A stretch of 64,000 nt of DNA from Aridibaculum aurantiacum (GCF_017355875.1 NZ_JAFEWC010000001.1:1364001-1428000); one strand, 5' to 3'. Numbered from the stretch's first letter, positions 54,192 through 63,383 are shown. Numbers and translations are program-made. The notes: generated from the letters alone by a model not told the origin.

Positions 54192-57100
54192 ATGAAAAGA
54201 ATTGCTGTTTTTGTTGTGCTGCTGCTTGTGAGTGCTGTCACTTTTGCTCAATCGTATTACAATGAGTGGATCGATTACTCAAAAACTTATTATCGCTTCA
54301 AGGTTGGGAGTAACGGTTTATACCGTATTCCTGGCACCCTACTAGGTTCTCTTGACCTTGCTGGCCATCCCGCTGAGCATTTCCAGCTTTGGCGCAATGG
54401 TAAGCAGGTTCCCATATTTACCAGTAGTGCTACAGGACCATTGGGCACAGGTGGCTTTATAGAATTTTGGGGTGAAATGAACGACGGCACCACCAATACC
54501 GACCTTTACCGCAACCCAAACTTTAACCTGAACGATAAGAAGAGCCTGCTAACAGATACTGCTGCTTATTTTCTAACGGTTAATCCTGCTGGTGGTGGAA
54601 ATTCTCGTTTTGCTGCTACCGCCAATAATGTAACTGGCAATACACTTCCGGCGCAGCCATTTTTTATGCATACTGCCCGCCACGATTTTATGCAACAGAT
54701 ACATCGTGGTATGGCACTTCCTGCAGGCAGCGAGTATGTATACTCCAGTGCTTATGACCAGGGGGAAATGTGGAGCTCATGGGATACGCACCCTGCTAAC
54801 CCGCTGTCTCATACTTTCGATAACTTGTTTTTGTCTAATGATGGGCCTGCTGCCAGCTTTAGAGCTGCGGTAGCTGGGTCTGCACCCAATAACAGGCAAT
54901 ATCGTTTTGAAATAAATAATGTAGCGGTTGTTGATAGTAGCCTCTCTACTTTTGGTGCAGGTATAAATCAACGCAATAACGTCACCCTTTCAGGCAACAC
55001 TGCATCGGTACGACTTGTAAACTTATCTACCCAGCAGCACGACAGGATCGTGTGCAGTTTTATTGAGTTGAGATATCCCCGCCAATTCAACTTCAACAAC
55101 CAGTCTTCTTTCACTTTTACAATGCCGGCAACTGCCAGTGGCCAATACCTGGAAATTCAGAATTTTAGGACCGATGGTGTAGCGCCTGTTTTGTACGACC
55201 TTACCAATAATCGCCGTTATGTAGCAGATGTTTCTACGCCTGGCGTGGTAAAGGTGGTGCTTCAACCTTCATCGGTAGCTGCTAACCTGGTGCTGGTATC
55301 TCAGCATCCCAACGAAATTGTCCAGGTTCAAAATTTACTTACCCGCACGTTTGTAGATTACCGTGTTGCCGCCAACCAGGGCGATTATCTAATCATCTCT
55401 CACCCGCTTTTACAGCAGTCTTTCCAGGGTGCAGACCAGGTAGAGGCTTACAGGGCTTATCGCAATTCTTCTGTTGGTGGAGGCTTCACTGCACGCATAG
55501 CCAATATCGATCAGCTTGTTGACCAGTTTGGTTATGGCATAAAGAAGAACCCGCTGAGCGTAAAGAACTTTTTACGTTTTGCCAGGGCCACATTTGCTGT
55601 TGCGCCTAAATATGCTTTCTTGATTGGTAAAGGCGTTTCTTACAACGAGTACCGTATGCACCAGGCGAGCCCACATGCAGATAGATTGAATATTGTTCCA
55701 ACGTGGGGTTACCCGGCTTCAGATGTGATGCTTGGTTCAGACAATCTTGACCCCGTAATGCGTACAGGAATTGGACGTTTAAGCGTGGTTTCTCCAAAAG
55801 AAGTTGCGGATTATTTAGAAAAGATAAAGCAATACGAAGAGGCACAACGAAACCCTGCACAAACAATAGAGGCAAAAGCATGGATGAAGAATGTGGTACA
55901 TGTGGAAGGTGGAAACGATCCTAACATCAGTAACCTGTTAGGTGCTTATTTGCGCAGCTACGAAAACATCATCAAGGATACTTTGTTTGGAGCCAACGTG
56001 GTTACTTTTAGTAAGACCACTACCGGCCCGGTAACTCCTATTGTGAACCAGCTGATGCAGCAAATGTTCTCATCTGGTATAAGCCTGCTCAACTATTTCG
56101 GCCACTCCTCAGCCACCGCCTTAGATTACAACCTTGAAGATCCATATTCGTACAACAACCAGGGTAAGTACCCAATGTTCATTGTTAATGGTTGTAATGC
56201 AGGTAATATGTTCTCGTTTGATACCGCACGTTTTGTAGTATTAAGCACACTTACTGAGCGTTTCACTTTGGCCAAAGAAAGAGGCGCTATTGGTTTTATT
56301 GCCAGCACTCACTTCGGTCTTACTTCTTACCTGGATTACTATAATCTTGGGTTTTACCGCCACCTGCGTGGTCCGGGTTATGGTAAATCTGTTTCAGAAA
56401 ATATGGTAGCAGCTAACAATGGCTTGCTTACTTCTCCTTATGGTCCTAATGTAATGGGTGCACGTCTTCACGCTGAAGAGACCACTTTACATGGAGATCC
56501 TGCAATAAAAATAAATGCACACGAGAAACCAGATTTTGTAGTGGAAGAACCGCAGATACGTATTGTACCCAACATTGTATCTGTAGCTGATCTGAAGTTT
56601 GATGTAAAGGCACTTGTATACAATATTGGAAAAGCAACCGGCGATTCGGTTATGGTCCAGGTAAAACATCAATATCCGGATGGAACCAGTGCAGTATTGC
56701 TCCAAAGAAAGATCAGGTCTATACGCGTAGTAGATTCTTTGATGCTGCAAGTGGCAATTGATCCATTAAGAGACAGGGGTGAAAACAAGATCATTGTTAC
56801 CGTAGACCTTGACAATGCTTACAATGAAATGAGCGAGACCAACAATTCTAATGCACGCACTTTTGTAATACAGGATAATGGCCTTCGCCCGGTTTACCCA
56901 GTGAATTTTGCTATAGTTAACCGTACAAACATAAAGCTGGCTGCTTCTACTACTAATCCTTTGGCGCCGTCGCAGCCGTATATGATGGAGATAGATACCA
57001 CTGAGTTTTTCAACTCGCCACTAAAGGTTTCCCGTACAATAACATCTGCAGGTGGTTTAATAGAATTTGAACCAGGAATATCTTTTACCGACAGTACTGT

Positions 57101-59300
57101 GTACTACTGGAGAGTAGCAAGTGTACCTACTGCTGGTGTTGCAAACTGGACAACTTCATCTTTTACTTACGTTGGTGGTCCTAATATAGGTTATAATCAA
57201 TCGCACTTATTCCAGCACCTGAAATCAACAAGCCAGAGAATGAGCATAGACTCAGCAAGCAGGCAATGGAAATATGGTAACAGCTTATCAAATATGGTAA
57301 TCATAAATGCAGTACCTGGTATAAGTGGTTTCTACAACAACGATTACAGCATTTCGGTAAATGGTAACCTGAATATCATAAGTGCATGCGTTGGTCACTC
57401 AGTTATTTTCAATGTATTTGATCCTGTAAGCATGAAGCCTTACTACAACCAACCACAACCGGCAACTACACCTAACAATGTGTCGGGAACCTTCATGAAC
57501 AGCGGGTTTAGGGGTAATGGCAATTGTGACAGGTTTGGACGCCAGTGGAATTTTGAATACTCCTTCAAGGACACAACATCAAGAAGGTGGATGCGTGATT
57601 TCATGGACTGGATCCCATCCGGGGCTGTGGTAACTGCGCGTATCATTTTAGATGGACCGTTAAATGAGAATCCTTATGTAGATGTTTGGAAAGCAGATCA
57701 GTCAATCTATGGAGTAGGCAACACTCTATATGATCGTTTGAAAGCGGCAGGCTTTGCTGAGCTAGATTCTTTCAACCGTCCACGCACATGGTCTTTTGTT
57801 TACAAAAAGAACGATGCTACTTTCCAACCTGTTTCAAGGCTTAGTGTAGCGCAGGAACTGATAACATTGAATGTAGATATTCCTACCAGGGATACATTGG
57901 GTTTTGTTACCTCCCCTGTATTTGGCCCTGCTCGTAGCTGGAAGCAAGTAAATTGGCGTGGAGCAAGTGCAGAAACTACTGCGGGTGATTCTATTGTTGT
58001 TTCAGTAATAGGAATACGCCCTTCTGGTGTGGCTGATACTTTGTTCAGGTTGAACTCGCAGCAGCAGAACTTTGATATATCATCTGTTTCGGCTACTCAA
58101 TATCCTAACATGCGCCTGCATATGCGCAACCAGGATTCACGCCATCTCACTCCTTATCAACTGCGTTACTGGAGGCTTTTCTATGAACCTGTACCGGAAG
58201 GTGCACTGGCTGCAAACTTGGCGCCGGCTATGAAAGATAGTTTTGAAGTAGGTGAGAAGCTGAACTTTGCTATTGCTTTCAAAAATATAAGTGATGCTCC
58301 TTTTGCTGATAGCATCAGGCTGCGGATGATATTGTACGATAAAAACAATGTGGCGAATGTTATTCCTTATGCACGCCTAAAAAGGTTGCAGCCGGGGGAT
58401 ACTGCCATGATCAGGTACGAGATCAACACCTCGTTGTACGAAGGAAACAACACTGTTTACCTTGATGTTAACCCTGATTTTGAGCAACCTGAGCAGTACA
58501 GGTTCAACAACTTCCTGTACAAGAACTTCAGGGTGCAGCAAGATGTATTCAACCCGCTGCTCGATGTAACTTTTGATGGTGTGCGCATTTTGAATGGTGA
58601 TATCGTTTCTGCTAAACCAAGCATTCTTGTCAAGTTGAAGGATGATTCTAAATTCCTGGCGTTGAACGATACGGCACTTGTTACTGTTTACCTGAAGTAT
58701 CCGAACAACGGCCCGGTTAGAAGGTTTGCTTACAATACCGACACGTTGAAGTTTATACCGGCTGATCTTTCTGCAGGTAAAAATGAAGCAATGATAGAAT
58801 TCAATCCATCATTGATTGAGGACAGTGGAAACGACTTCTACGAGTTGATCGTGAAAGGAAAAGATCGCGCAGGTAATCCAACCAGCAATCTTGATTACCA
58901 GGTACGTTTCCAGGTGATCAATAAGCCGATGATATCAAACATGTTCAACTATCCTAATCCATTCACTTCGTCTACGGCTTTTGTATTTACCCTTACCGGA
59001 AGCGAGGTGCCGCAGAACCTGCGTATCCAGATCATGACGGTTACAGGAAAAATAGTGAAGGAAATAACCAAGCACGAATTGGGGCCTCTGAACATAGGTA
59101 GAAATATTACTGAGTACAAGTGGGATGGTACTGACCAATATGGACAGCAACTGGCAAATGGTATTTACTTGTACCGGGTTATTACCAACCACAATGGTAC
59201 ATCGTTAGAGAAATACAATTCCATAGATGGTTCAGGCAATAGAGTAAATACTGATAAATTCTTCAATAACGGGTATGGTAAAATGTACCTGATGAGATAA
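54192..59300 (+). CDS. PorU-like gingipain-fold (C25) protein, candidate T9SS sortase
   Basis: 1702 residues with a signal peptide (about 1-19, VTFAQ). Same architecture as the 48058 gene: YYNEWIDYSKTYYRF at the mature N-terminus, FLIGKGVSYNEYR before the C25 domain, and the dyad His638 (NYFGHSS) and Cys668 (VNGCNAGN). Beta-sandwich/Ig-like domains fill residues 800-1580. The C-terminus differs from the first copy: a FlgD-like Ig domain (YPNPFTSSTAFVFTL ... ANGIYLYRV) followed by about 38 extra residues ending MYLMR, not a canonical type A tail. A non-cleaved C-terminal domain is a known trait of PorU, so this copy is the better sortase candidate. Sequence similarity to the first copy is obvious by eye in many blocks. 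Confidence 0.88.
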   Translation: MKRIAVFVVLLLVSAVTFAQSYYNEWIDYSKTYYRFKVGSNGLYRIPGTLLGSLDLAGHPAEHFQLWRNGKQVPIFTSSATGPLGTGGFIEFWGEMNDGTTNTDLYRNPNFNLNDKKSLLTDTAAYFLTVNPAGGGNSRFAATANNVTGNTLPAQPFFMHTARHDFMQQIHRGMALPAGSEYVYSSAYDQGEMWSSWDTHPANPLSHTFDNLFLSNDGPAASFRAAVAGSAPNNRQYRFEINNVAVVDSSLSTFGAGINQRNNVTLSGNTASVRLVNLSTQQHDRIVCSFIELRYPRQFNFNNQSSFTFTMPATASGQYLEIQNFRTDGVAPVLYDLTNNRRYVADVSTPGVVKVVLQPSSVAANLVLVSQHPNEIVQVQNLLTRTFVDYRVAANQGDYLIISHPLLQQSFQGADQVEAYRAYRNSSVGGGFTARIANIDQLVDQFGYGIKKNPLSVKNFLRFARATFAVAPKYAFLIGKGVSYNEYRMHQASPHADRLNIVPTWGYPASDVMLGSDNLDPVMRTGIGRLSVVSPKEVADYLEKIKQYEEAQRNPAQTIEAKAWMKNVVHVEGGNDPNISNLLGAYLRSYENIIKDTLFGANVVTFSKTTTGPVTPIVNQLMQQMFSSGISLLNYFGHSSATALDYNLEDPYSYNNQGKYPMFIVNGCNAGNMFSFDTARFVVLSTLTERFTLAKERGAIGFIASTHFGLTSYLDYYNLGFYRHLRGPGYGKSVSENMVAANNGLLTSPYGPNVMGARLHAEETTLHGDPAIKINAHEKPDFVVEEPQIRIVPNIVSVADLKFDVKALVYNIGKATGDSVMVQVKHQYPDGTSAVLLQRKIRSIRVVDSLMLQVAIDPLRDRGENKIIVTVDLDNAYNEMSETNNSNARTFVIQDNGLRPVYPVNFAIVNRTNIKLAASTTNPLAPSQPYMMEIDTTEFFNSPLKVSRTITSAGGLIEFEPGISFTDSTVYYWRVASVPTAGVANWTTSSFTYVGGPNIGYNQSHLFQHLKSTSQRMSIDSASRQWKYGNSLSNMVIINAVPGISGFYNNDYSISVNGNLNIISACVGHSVIFNVFDPVSMKPYYNQPQPATTPNNVSGTFMNSGFRGNGNCDRFGRQWNFEYSFKDTTSRRWMRDFMDWIPSGAVVTARIILDGPLNENPYVDVWKADQSIYGVGNTLYDRLKAAGFAELDSFNRPRTWSFVYKKNDATFQPVSRLSVAQELITLNVDIPTRDTLGFVTSPVFGPARSWKQVNWRGASAETTAGDSIVVSVIGIRPSGVADTLFRLNSQQQNFDISSVSATQYPNMRLHMRNQDSRHLTPYQLRYWRLFYEPVPEGALAANLAPAMKDSFEVGEKLNFAIAFKNISDAPFADSIRLRMILYDKNNVANVIPYARLKRLQPGDTAMIRYEINTSLYEGNNTVYLDVNPDFEQPEQYRFNNFLYKNFRVQQDVFNPLLDVTFDGVRILNGDIVSAKPSILVKLKDDSKFLALNDTALVTVYLKYPNNGPVRRFAYNTDTLKFIPADLSAGKNEAMIEFNPSLIEDSGNDFYELIVKGKDRAGNPTSNLDYQVRFQVINKPMISNMFNYPNPFTSSTAFVFTLTGSEVPQNLRIQIMTVTGKIVKEITKHELGPLNIGRNITEYKWDGTDQYGQQLANGIYLYRVITNHNGTSLEKYNSIDGSGNRVNTDKFFNNGYGKMYLMR

Positions 59301-59334
59301 GAAACATTTCTTACCTCTTTTTTCACCACCTTTG

Positions 59335-59362
59335 AGGGGCCGGGTTTCCGGCCTCTTTTTTT
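59335..59362 (+). terminator. Terminator after the second PorU-like gene
   Basis: GGGGCCGG-GTTT-CCGGCCTC is an 8-bp stem (one G-T pair) followed by seven T residues. The T run ends exactly where the next ATG begins. Confidence 0.85.
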
Positions 59363-59749
59363 ATGGATAATATGCGCAAAACCGGTGTTGGTACAAGGGT
59401 GTTGAATTTTGTTGTAGACACGCTGTTGATCTTTCTTCTAAGCTATTTGCTGTACAAGTGGTGGGTGTTTTACGTTCGGTATTGGGGCCAGCCGTACTTC
59501 CCGTTTTATATGTTCTTCTACGGAACCTTATTTATGTATTACTTTTTGTTTGAAAGTCTTTTTACCCGTACGCCCGGGAAATGGTTAACCATTACCAAAG
59601 TGGTTACAACCAAAGGAGAGCGCCCCAACATTCTACATATTCTTCTGCGCAGCCTGCTTCGCCTTACGATCATAGATCCATTTTTCATTGCCTTATGGGA
59701 AAAGCCACTGCATGATAAGCTGAGCAGGACTGAAGTCATAGAAGCATAG
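59363..59749 (+). CDS. RDD-family membrane protein
   Basis: 128 residues with three membrane helices. The RDD family marks are TRVLNFVVDTLLIFLLSYLL (helix 1, with Arg and Asp), FYGTLFMYYFLFESLFTRTPGKWLTITKVV (helix 2 and loop) and LLRSLLRLTIIDPFFI near the end. Function is unknown; some members affect solute transport. The start at 59363 touches the T tract of the preceding terminator; a start at 59372 (MRKTGVG) is equally possible. Confidence 0.82.
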   Translation: MDNMRKTGVGTRVLNFVVDTLLIFLLSYLLYKWWVFYVRYWGQPYFPFYMFFYGTLFMYYFLFESLFTRTPGKWLTITKVVTTKGERPNILHILLRSLLRLTIIDPFFIALWEKPLHDKLSRTEVIEA

Positions 59750-59793
59750 CCTTGGTGGCAATTGGACACCCTAAAATTTATAGCTAACTTTTT

Positions 59794-60330
59794 ATGCGAA
59801 AAAATTCTTCATCAGGTAAACATTTGTATAGTCGCGGTTGGTTTGGGCTGATTCCCCTAATAGGAGGTATTGTTGGACTTGGACTGATTGCGTTAGGTGT
59901 TTTCAAGTACAAAGACAGGAAACTTATTATTATCGGTTCTGCAGCACTCCTTTTTACCGTCGTAGTCTATTCATCCATTATCTTTTACTTTGAATACAGT
60001 GAGGCTTTCCGAAAAGATTTTGCTGTTTTTTCAAAACCTGCAATGGATGAACTTATCAAAAGCATAGAGTTCTACAAAACACAGAATGGACAATATCCAG
60101 ACAGTCTTCAAGAGTTAACGAAGGAAAGCAAATTGGTGCAGATACACGACCCCATATCGCAACGGGAGGATGGAGAGCGTCGTGGTCTTTTTTATTACCA
60201 GCGTGTAGACAATAGGTATTTTTTGTTTTCAGCGGGTGTTGACAAAAAACCATTTACTGAAGACGATATTTTCCCATCAGTAACATATTTCGACAGCACG
60301 AAGACTGGACTAATCAAGCCTCTATTTTAA
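59794..60330 (+). CDS. Membrane protein with GspG-like C-terminal domain
   Basis: 178 residues. Two adjacent membrane helices (about 20-38 and 48-68) and a soluble domain from residue 85 that resembles the C-terminal part of type II secretion pseudopilin GspG: PAMDELIKSIEFYKTQNGQYPDSLQEL, then LVQIHDPISQREDGERRGLFYYQ and FFSAGVDKKPFTEDDI. There is no prepilin peptidase site (no GFTLIE), so it is not a pilin. Repurposed pseudopilin-like domains of this type occur in other Bacteroidota. It may be co-transcribed with the RDD gene (44 bases apart). Confidence 0.7.
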   Translation: MRKNSSSGKHLYSRGWFGLIPLIGGIVGLGLIALGVFKYKDRKLIIIGSAALLFTVVVYSSIIFYFEYSEAFRKDFAVFSKPAMDELIKSIEFYKTQNGQYPDSLQELTKESKLVQIHDPISQREDGERRGLFYYQRVDNRYFLFSAGVDKKPFTEDDIFPSVTYFDSTKTGLIKPLF

Positions 60331-60393
60331 CTGTTGATCAACCATCCGCCATCGGCAATACTTTGAAGGCTGGCTGCTTAAGGTCTATAACAG

Positions 60394-60420
60394 AAAAAGG
60401 CCCCGCATATGCAGAGCCAT
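60394..60420 (-). terminator. Terminator after the DUF2911 gene
   Basis: On the minus strand GGCTCTGCAT / ATGCGGGGCC pair with three G-T wobbles (loop of the central bases), followed by TTTTTC. It lies 24 bases beyond the stop. Confidence 0.6.
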
Positions 60421-60443
60421 TTCAAATTTTATAATGAAAGAGA

Positions 60444-61280
60444 TTAGATCTTCTTCATCAGGTCGTTGGCCATCCTTACATAATCATCATTCTTTTGCTC
60501 AGTAGCAAGTGTTACTACTTGTTGAGCTGTTGTTCTTGCACCTGCTTTGTCACCCATGTCTTTTTGAATACGTGCCTTTAGCATGTACATCCAGAAAGCT
60601 TTAGGTGAAGCTTCAATAGCTTTATTTACATTTTCTAAAGCTTTGTCATAGTTCTTATCAAACTCGTAGTAAAAGTTAGCAGCAGGGAAATAAGGCTTTC
60701 TATCTGATTGTAGTGCCGCTTCCAACTGGCCGCGTAAGCGATCTCTTACATCTGTTTTAATAGGTACAGTAACAACTGTTTTACCCCACATCAACTCCAG
60801 GTCAGCTGTTTCGTTTGTGATGTTGTTTACCTGGATAGTAAAATTCTCAGCAGTATTTTTCAGTGATTTCGGCTGAGCTTTTACTCTTACCACATCTTCA
60901 GACTGCTTGTAGTCGTTTACGCTGGCATTTGCATTCTTATTGAATATTACTTCCCACTCATTCTTTTGTGGTATTGTAAAAATTGAATAAGAACCTGTAT
61001 CAATGGTGGTGCCGCCAATGGTTACCTTATCGGTAAAACGAATACGGGTGGCTGCATTAGCGCCAGTGCGCCATAATTTGCCTAATGGAGCAAGGTCTGA
61101 ATTGTCTTTGAACATTGACCTTCCTTTTACTGATGGGCGGCTATAGGTTATCTCTATACGACCCATTCCGAAGTCTTGGCGGATGTGTTGAAGAGGGCTT
61201 GGTTGAGGCATGTTGATCTGTGCCTCTACAGCTGTGCTAACTGCTAGCAGTGCAATCGCTGATACTAGAAATCTTTTCAT
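60444..61280 (-). CDS. DUF2911 exported protein with TPR-like tail
   Basis: 278 residues with a signal peptide (VSTAVEAQ, about 1-20). The DUF2911 domain spans about 22-165: PSPLQHIRQDFGMGRIEITYSRPSVKGR, LGKLWRTGANAATRIRF, and KNEWEVIFNKNA. Residues 190-278 hold two TPR-like helix pairs (DKALENVNKAIEASPKAFWMYMLKARI). The family is nearly confined to Bacteroidota; function unknown. It stands alone. Confidence 0.88.
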   Translation of the reverse strand: MKRFLVSAIALLAVSTAVEAQINMPQPSPLQHIRQDFGMGRIEITYSRPSVKGRSMFKDNSDLAPLGKLWRTGANAATRIRFTDKVTIGGTTIDTGSYSIFTIPQKNEWEVIFNKNANASVNDYKQSEDVVRVKAQPKSLKNTAENFTIQVNNITNETADLELMWGKTVVTVPIKTDVRDRLRGQLEAALQSDRKPYFPAANFYYEFDKNYDKALENVNKAIEASPKAFWMYMLKARIQKDMGDKAGARTTAQQVVTLATEQKNDDYVRMANDLMKKI

Positions 61281-61351
61281 TCGTGTGCAATTTTTTACAA
61301 ACGTACACTAACGAAAACTAAGGTCAAAAGGAGTTTTGCATGAGTGGTGAA

Positions 61352-62662
61352 TTAGTTGAAAGAAATCTTCAACCTGACCCTGCCATTTTTGCGAAGCAAT
61401 CGCCAGCGTGGTCCTTTTTCAATTATCTCTGTTGCTACTTTTTCGGTTGTTTTATTGGTTCCTGTTGCTTCAATATTGGTAGGGTTTCCGGCAGAGTTTA
61501 TCTTAAAAAGAATGGTCACATCATTTTCAACCATGGCACCTGCAGTTTTTATGCTGTCTACTTGTTTGTTGATGTACTGGTAGAAACTGTTCCACCCAAT
61601 TAAAGGCTCTGCAACATTGGATCTTTGTTTTTGTATTGCTCTTTTCTTAGAAGTCATTCCTGTTACCACTACTTCAGAAAGCGCTGTTTCCTGCTCGGGC
61701 AGTACTATTTTAGTAGCCGGAGCACTGCTTTTCAGTTTAGCATTGGTGGTAGCGTATCCTAAAGATTGCACCGTAACATTCAAAACTGAATCTGTAGAGC
61801 GAAGCGAGAAATTTCCTTTAGCATCGGTAACAGTGCCAACCGCATTGTTGTTCGCTCTTATACTGGCAAAAGGTAGTGGATCACCTGCCGGGTCCACCAC
61901 AGTTCCTGCAAAATGATTAGACGGACCTGCTGCTGTTCTGCCCTGGCGTTGGCTCATTGGGATGTCTACACCGGCTGCCCGCCCTGCCAATTGCTGATCT
62001 ACCCCAGTGGGAGGGGCCGATTTTTTATCAGCATTAGAATACGTAATAGGTATTTCTGTTGCCTCCGTTGCTGTCGCTTTTTGATCCATTTGATAGGGAA
62101 CAGGAGCGGGGCTAGCCACTGCCATAAGTGTGCTGTCAGGAGCTGAGGCTGCGGCTAAAGCAGGCGTATGTTTAGCTTCGTTGTTCGCCAAAAGAGGAGA
62201 ACCAGCAGGTGTTGGTTTTTTCTCCCTCAGTGGCAGTTGGGCTTGTTGCACCGCCAGGCTGGGTTCTGCAGGTTGTATACTGTCAATAGTGGCTTCAACT
62301 TCATCTTGTTTTACCTGCGCCATTTGCTGCGCTGTCTGGGGTGCATCTTTATTATCGGTTATGCGGTAGGTAATGATGCCTGCGCCAAGCAATATGATTA
62401 GCATTGCTGCTATCTGCCACCATGGAGTTTTCTTTTGTGCAAACGGAATAACCTTTGCTTGTTTGGTTTCTCCCTGTACAGCATGTTCTATAAAAGCGAG
62501 ATGGTTTTGTGCCTCACCTGCATCTGCATTTTTATAACCTTCCAAAGCATCCGCCAGGAATGGATCTTCCAGCATAGCTTTTTCGAAAGCATGCATTTCT
62601 TTGGCATTCATCTGCTGCTGCAGGTACCGCTGGATGTCGTTATGGTTAAAATGATCAGCCAT
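61352..62662 (-). CDS. Anti-sigma-factor-like membrane protein fused to SusC-plug-like and TonB-like domains
   Basis: 436 residues. Residues 1-78 are a soluble helical N-terminus (HNDIQRYLQQQMNAKEMHAFEKAMLED) like Bacteroidota anti-sigma N-termini; one membrane helix at 81-99; a Pro/Ala-rich periplasmic linker 104-215; a GRAAGVDIP string at 227-235 like the SusC plug; a carboxypeptidase-D regulatory-like domain 251-330 ending LSEVVVTGM; and a TonB-C-like end 375-436 (INSAGNPTNIEATGT ... KGPRWRLLRKNGRVRLKISF). Its start overlaps the sigma gene by 8 bases, which supports an anti-sigma role. It may relay an outer-membrane signal to the sigma factor. Confidence 0.82.
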   Translation of the reverse strand: MADHFNHNDIQRYLQQQMNAKEMHAFEKAMLEDPFLADALEGYKNADAGEAQNHLAFIEHAVQGETKQAKVIPFAQKKTPWWQIAAMLIILLGAGIITYRITDNKDAPQTAQQMAQVKQDEVEATIDSIQPAEPSLAVQQAQLPLREKKPTPAGSPLLANNEAKHTPALAAASAPDSTLMAVASPAPVPYQMDQKATATEATEIPITYSNADKKSAPPTGVDQQLAGRAAGVDIPMSQRQGRTAAGPSNHFAGTVVDPAGDPLPFASIRANNNAVGTVTDAKGNFSLRSTDSVLNVTVQSLGYATTNAKLKSSAPATKIVLPEQETALSEVVVTGMTSKKRAIQKQRSNVAEPLIGWNSFYQYINKQVDSIKTAGAMVENDVTILFKINSAGNPTNIEATGTNKTTEKVATEIIEKGPRWRLLRKNGRVRLKISFN

Positions 62663-63224
62663 TTTGTTCCATACAATTTTTAAGGTTTCTCCTGCCGTTT
62701 TGAATCAGGCTGCGTACTTTATTCCAATCCAGACCTGTTAGGTCACAGATCTCGTTATAGCACTTGTCCTCCATATAAAATAGGTGCACCGTATGCTTTT
62801 GCTCAGCATTTAGTTGCTCCATGCATAGCTCCAGCCTTTGCAGGCGACGTTCTTTTTCTAACACAGAATCCAGATGCGAAAAGTCTTCTGATTGCACATA
62901 TTCAGATTGAAACTCTACGGTAATCATCTTTTTGTTTTGTCGAAGCACCATCAGGCAGTGGTTCTTTGTTACCACATACAGCCAGCTTTTGAAGTTTTCG
63001 ATTGCGTGGTTCTTCACTTTTTCCAGCAGCTCGTTATAGATGTTCATAGTAGCATCTTTTGCTGCCTCCTGGTCTGCTAAGTATTTTATGCAGGTGCCAT
63101 ATACAAGGTCGTGGTAGCGAAGAAACAGTTGGGCAAGTATATCCTGGTGATGTTGTTTCTGGTAAAGTTTTACCAGTTCCAAATCAGAAAGGGGAGAAGA
63201 ATGTATCTGCTTTACTATGGCCAT
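62655..63224 (-). CDS. ECF-type RNA polymerase sigma factor
   Basis: 189 residues from the start at 63224 (MAIVKQIHSS). Sigma region 2 at about 22-85 (LFLRYHDLVYGTCIKYL ... FKSWLYVVTKNHCLMVLR) and a region 4 helix-turn-helix at 125-185 (LCMEQLNAEQKHTVHLFYMEDKCYNEICDLTGLDWNKVRSLIQNGRRNLK). The gene is translationally linked to the anti-sigma-like gene. The open frame extends a further 48 codons upstream, but that part is translated repeat sequence and lacks features of a sigma N-terminus. Confidence 0.9.
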   Translation of the reverse strand: MAIVKQIHSSPLSDLELVKLYQKQHHQDILAQLFLRYHDLVYGTCIKYLADQEAAKDATMNIYNELLEKVKNHAIENFKSWLYVVTKNHCLMVLRQNKKMITVEFQSEYVQSEDFSHLDSVLEKERRLQRLELCMEQLNAEQKHTVHLFYMEDKCYNEICDLTGLDWNKVRSLIQNGRRNLKNCMEQNG

Positions 63225-63355
63225 GTGCAGCAGCAATTTACGAAAATATGCGGCAGCGGCGGGAAGTCTGAAATCAAAAGTCAAAAGGCAAAAGGCAAAA
63301 AGGGGTAAAGCAAAAAGTAAAAAGCAAAAAGAAAGAATAAAGGGCAGGAAGTTGA

Positions 63356-63383
63356 AGTCAAAAGTCAAAAGTCAAAAGTCAAA
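63356..63383. repeat. AGTCAAA heptamer tandem repeat, four units
   Basis: Four perfect AGTCAAA units at 63356-63383 inside a longer stretch of AAAAG- and CAAAA-rich sequence (63271-63390). Confidence 0.8.

Noticed and set aside
63225-63368. 48-codon N-terminal extension of the sigma factor, reading as a very hydrophobic segment
   Set aside because: It is the translation of A-rich repeat sequence on the opposite strand (Phe/Leu runs); sigma factors of this class begin near MAIVKQ at 63224.
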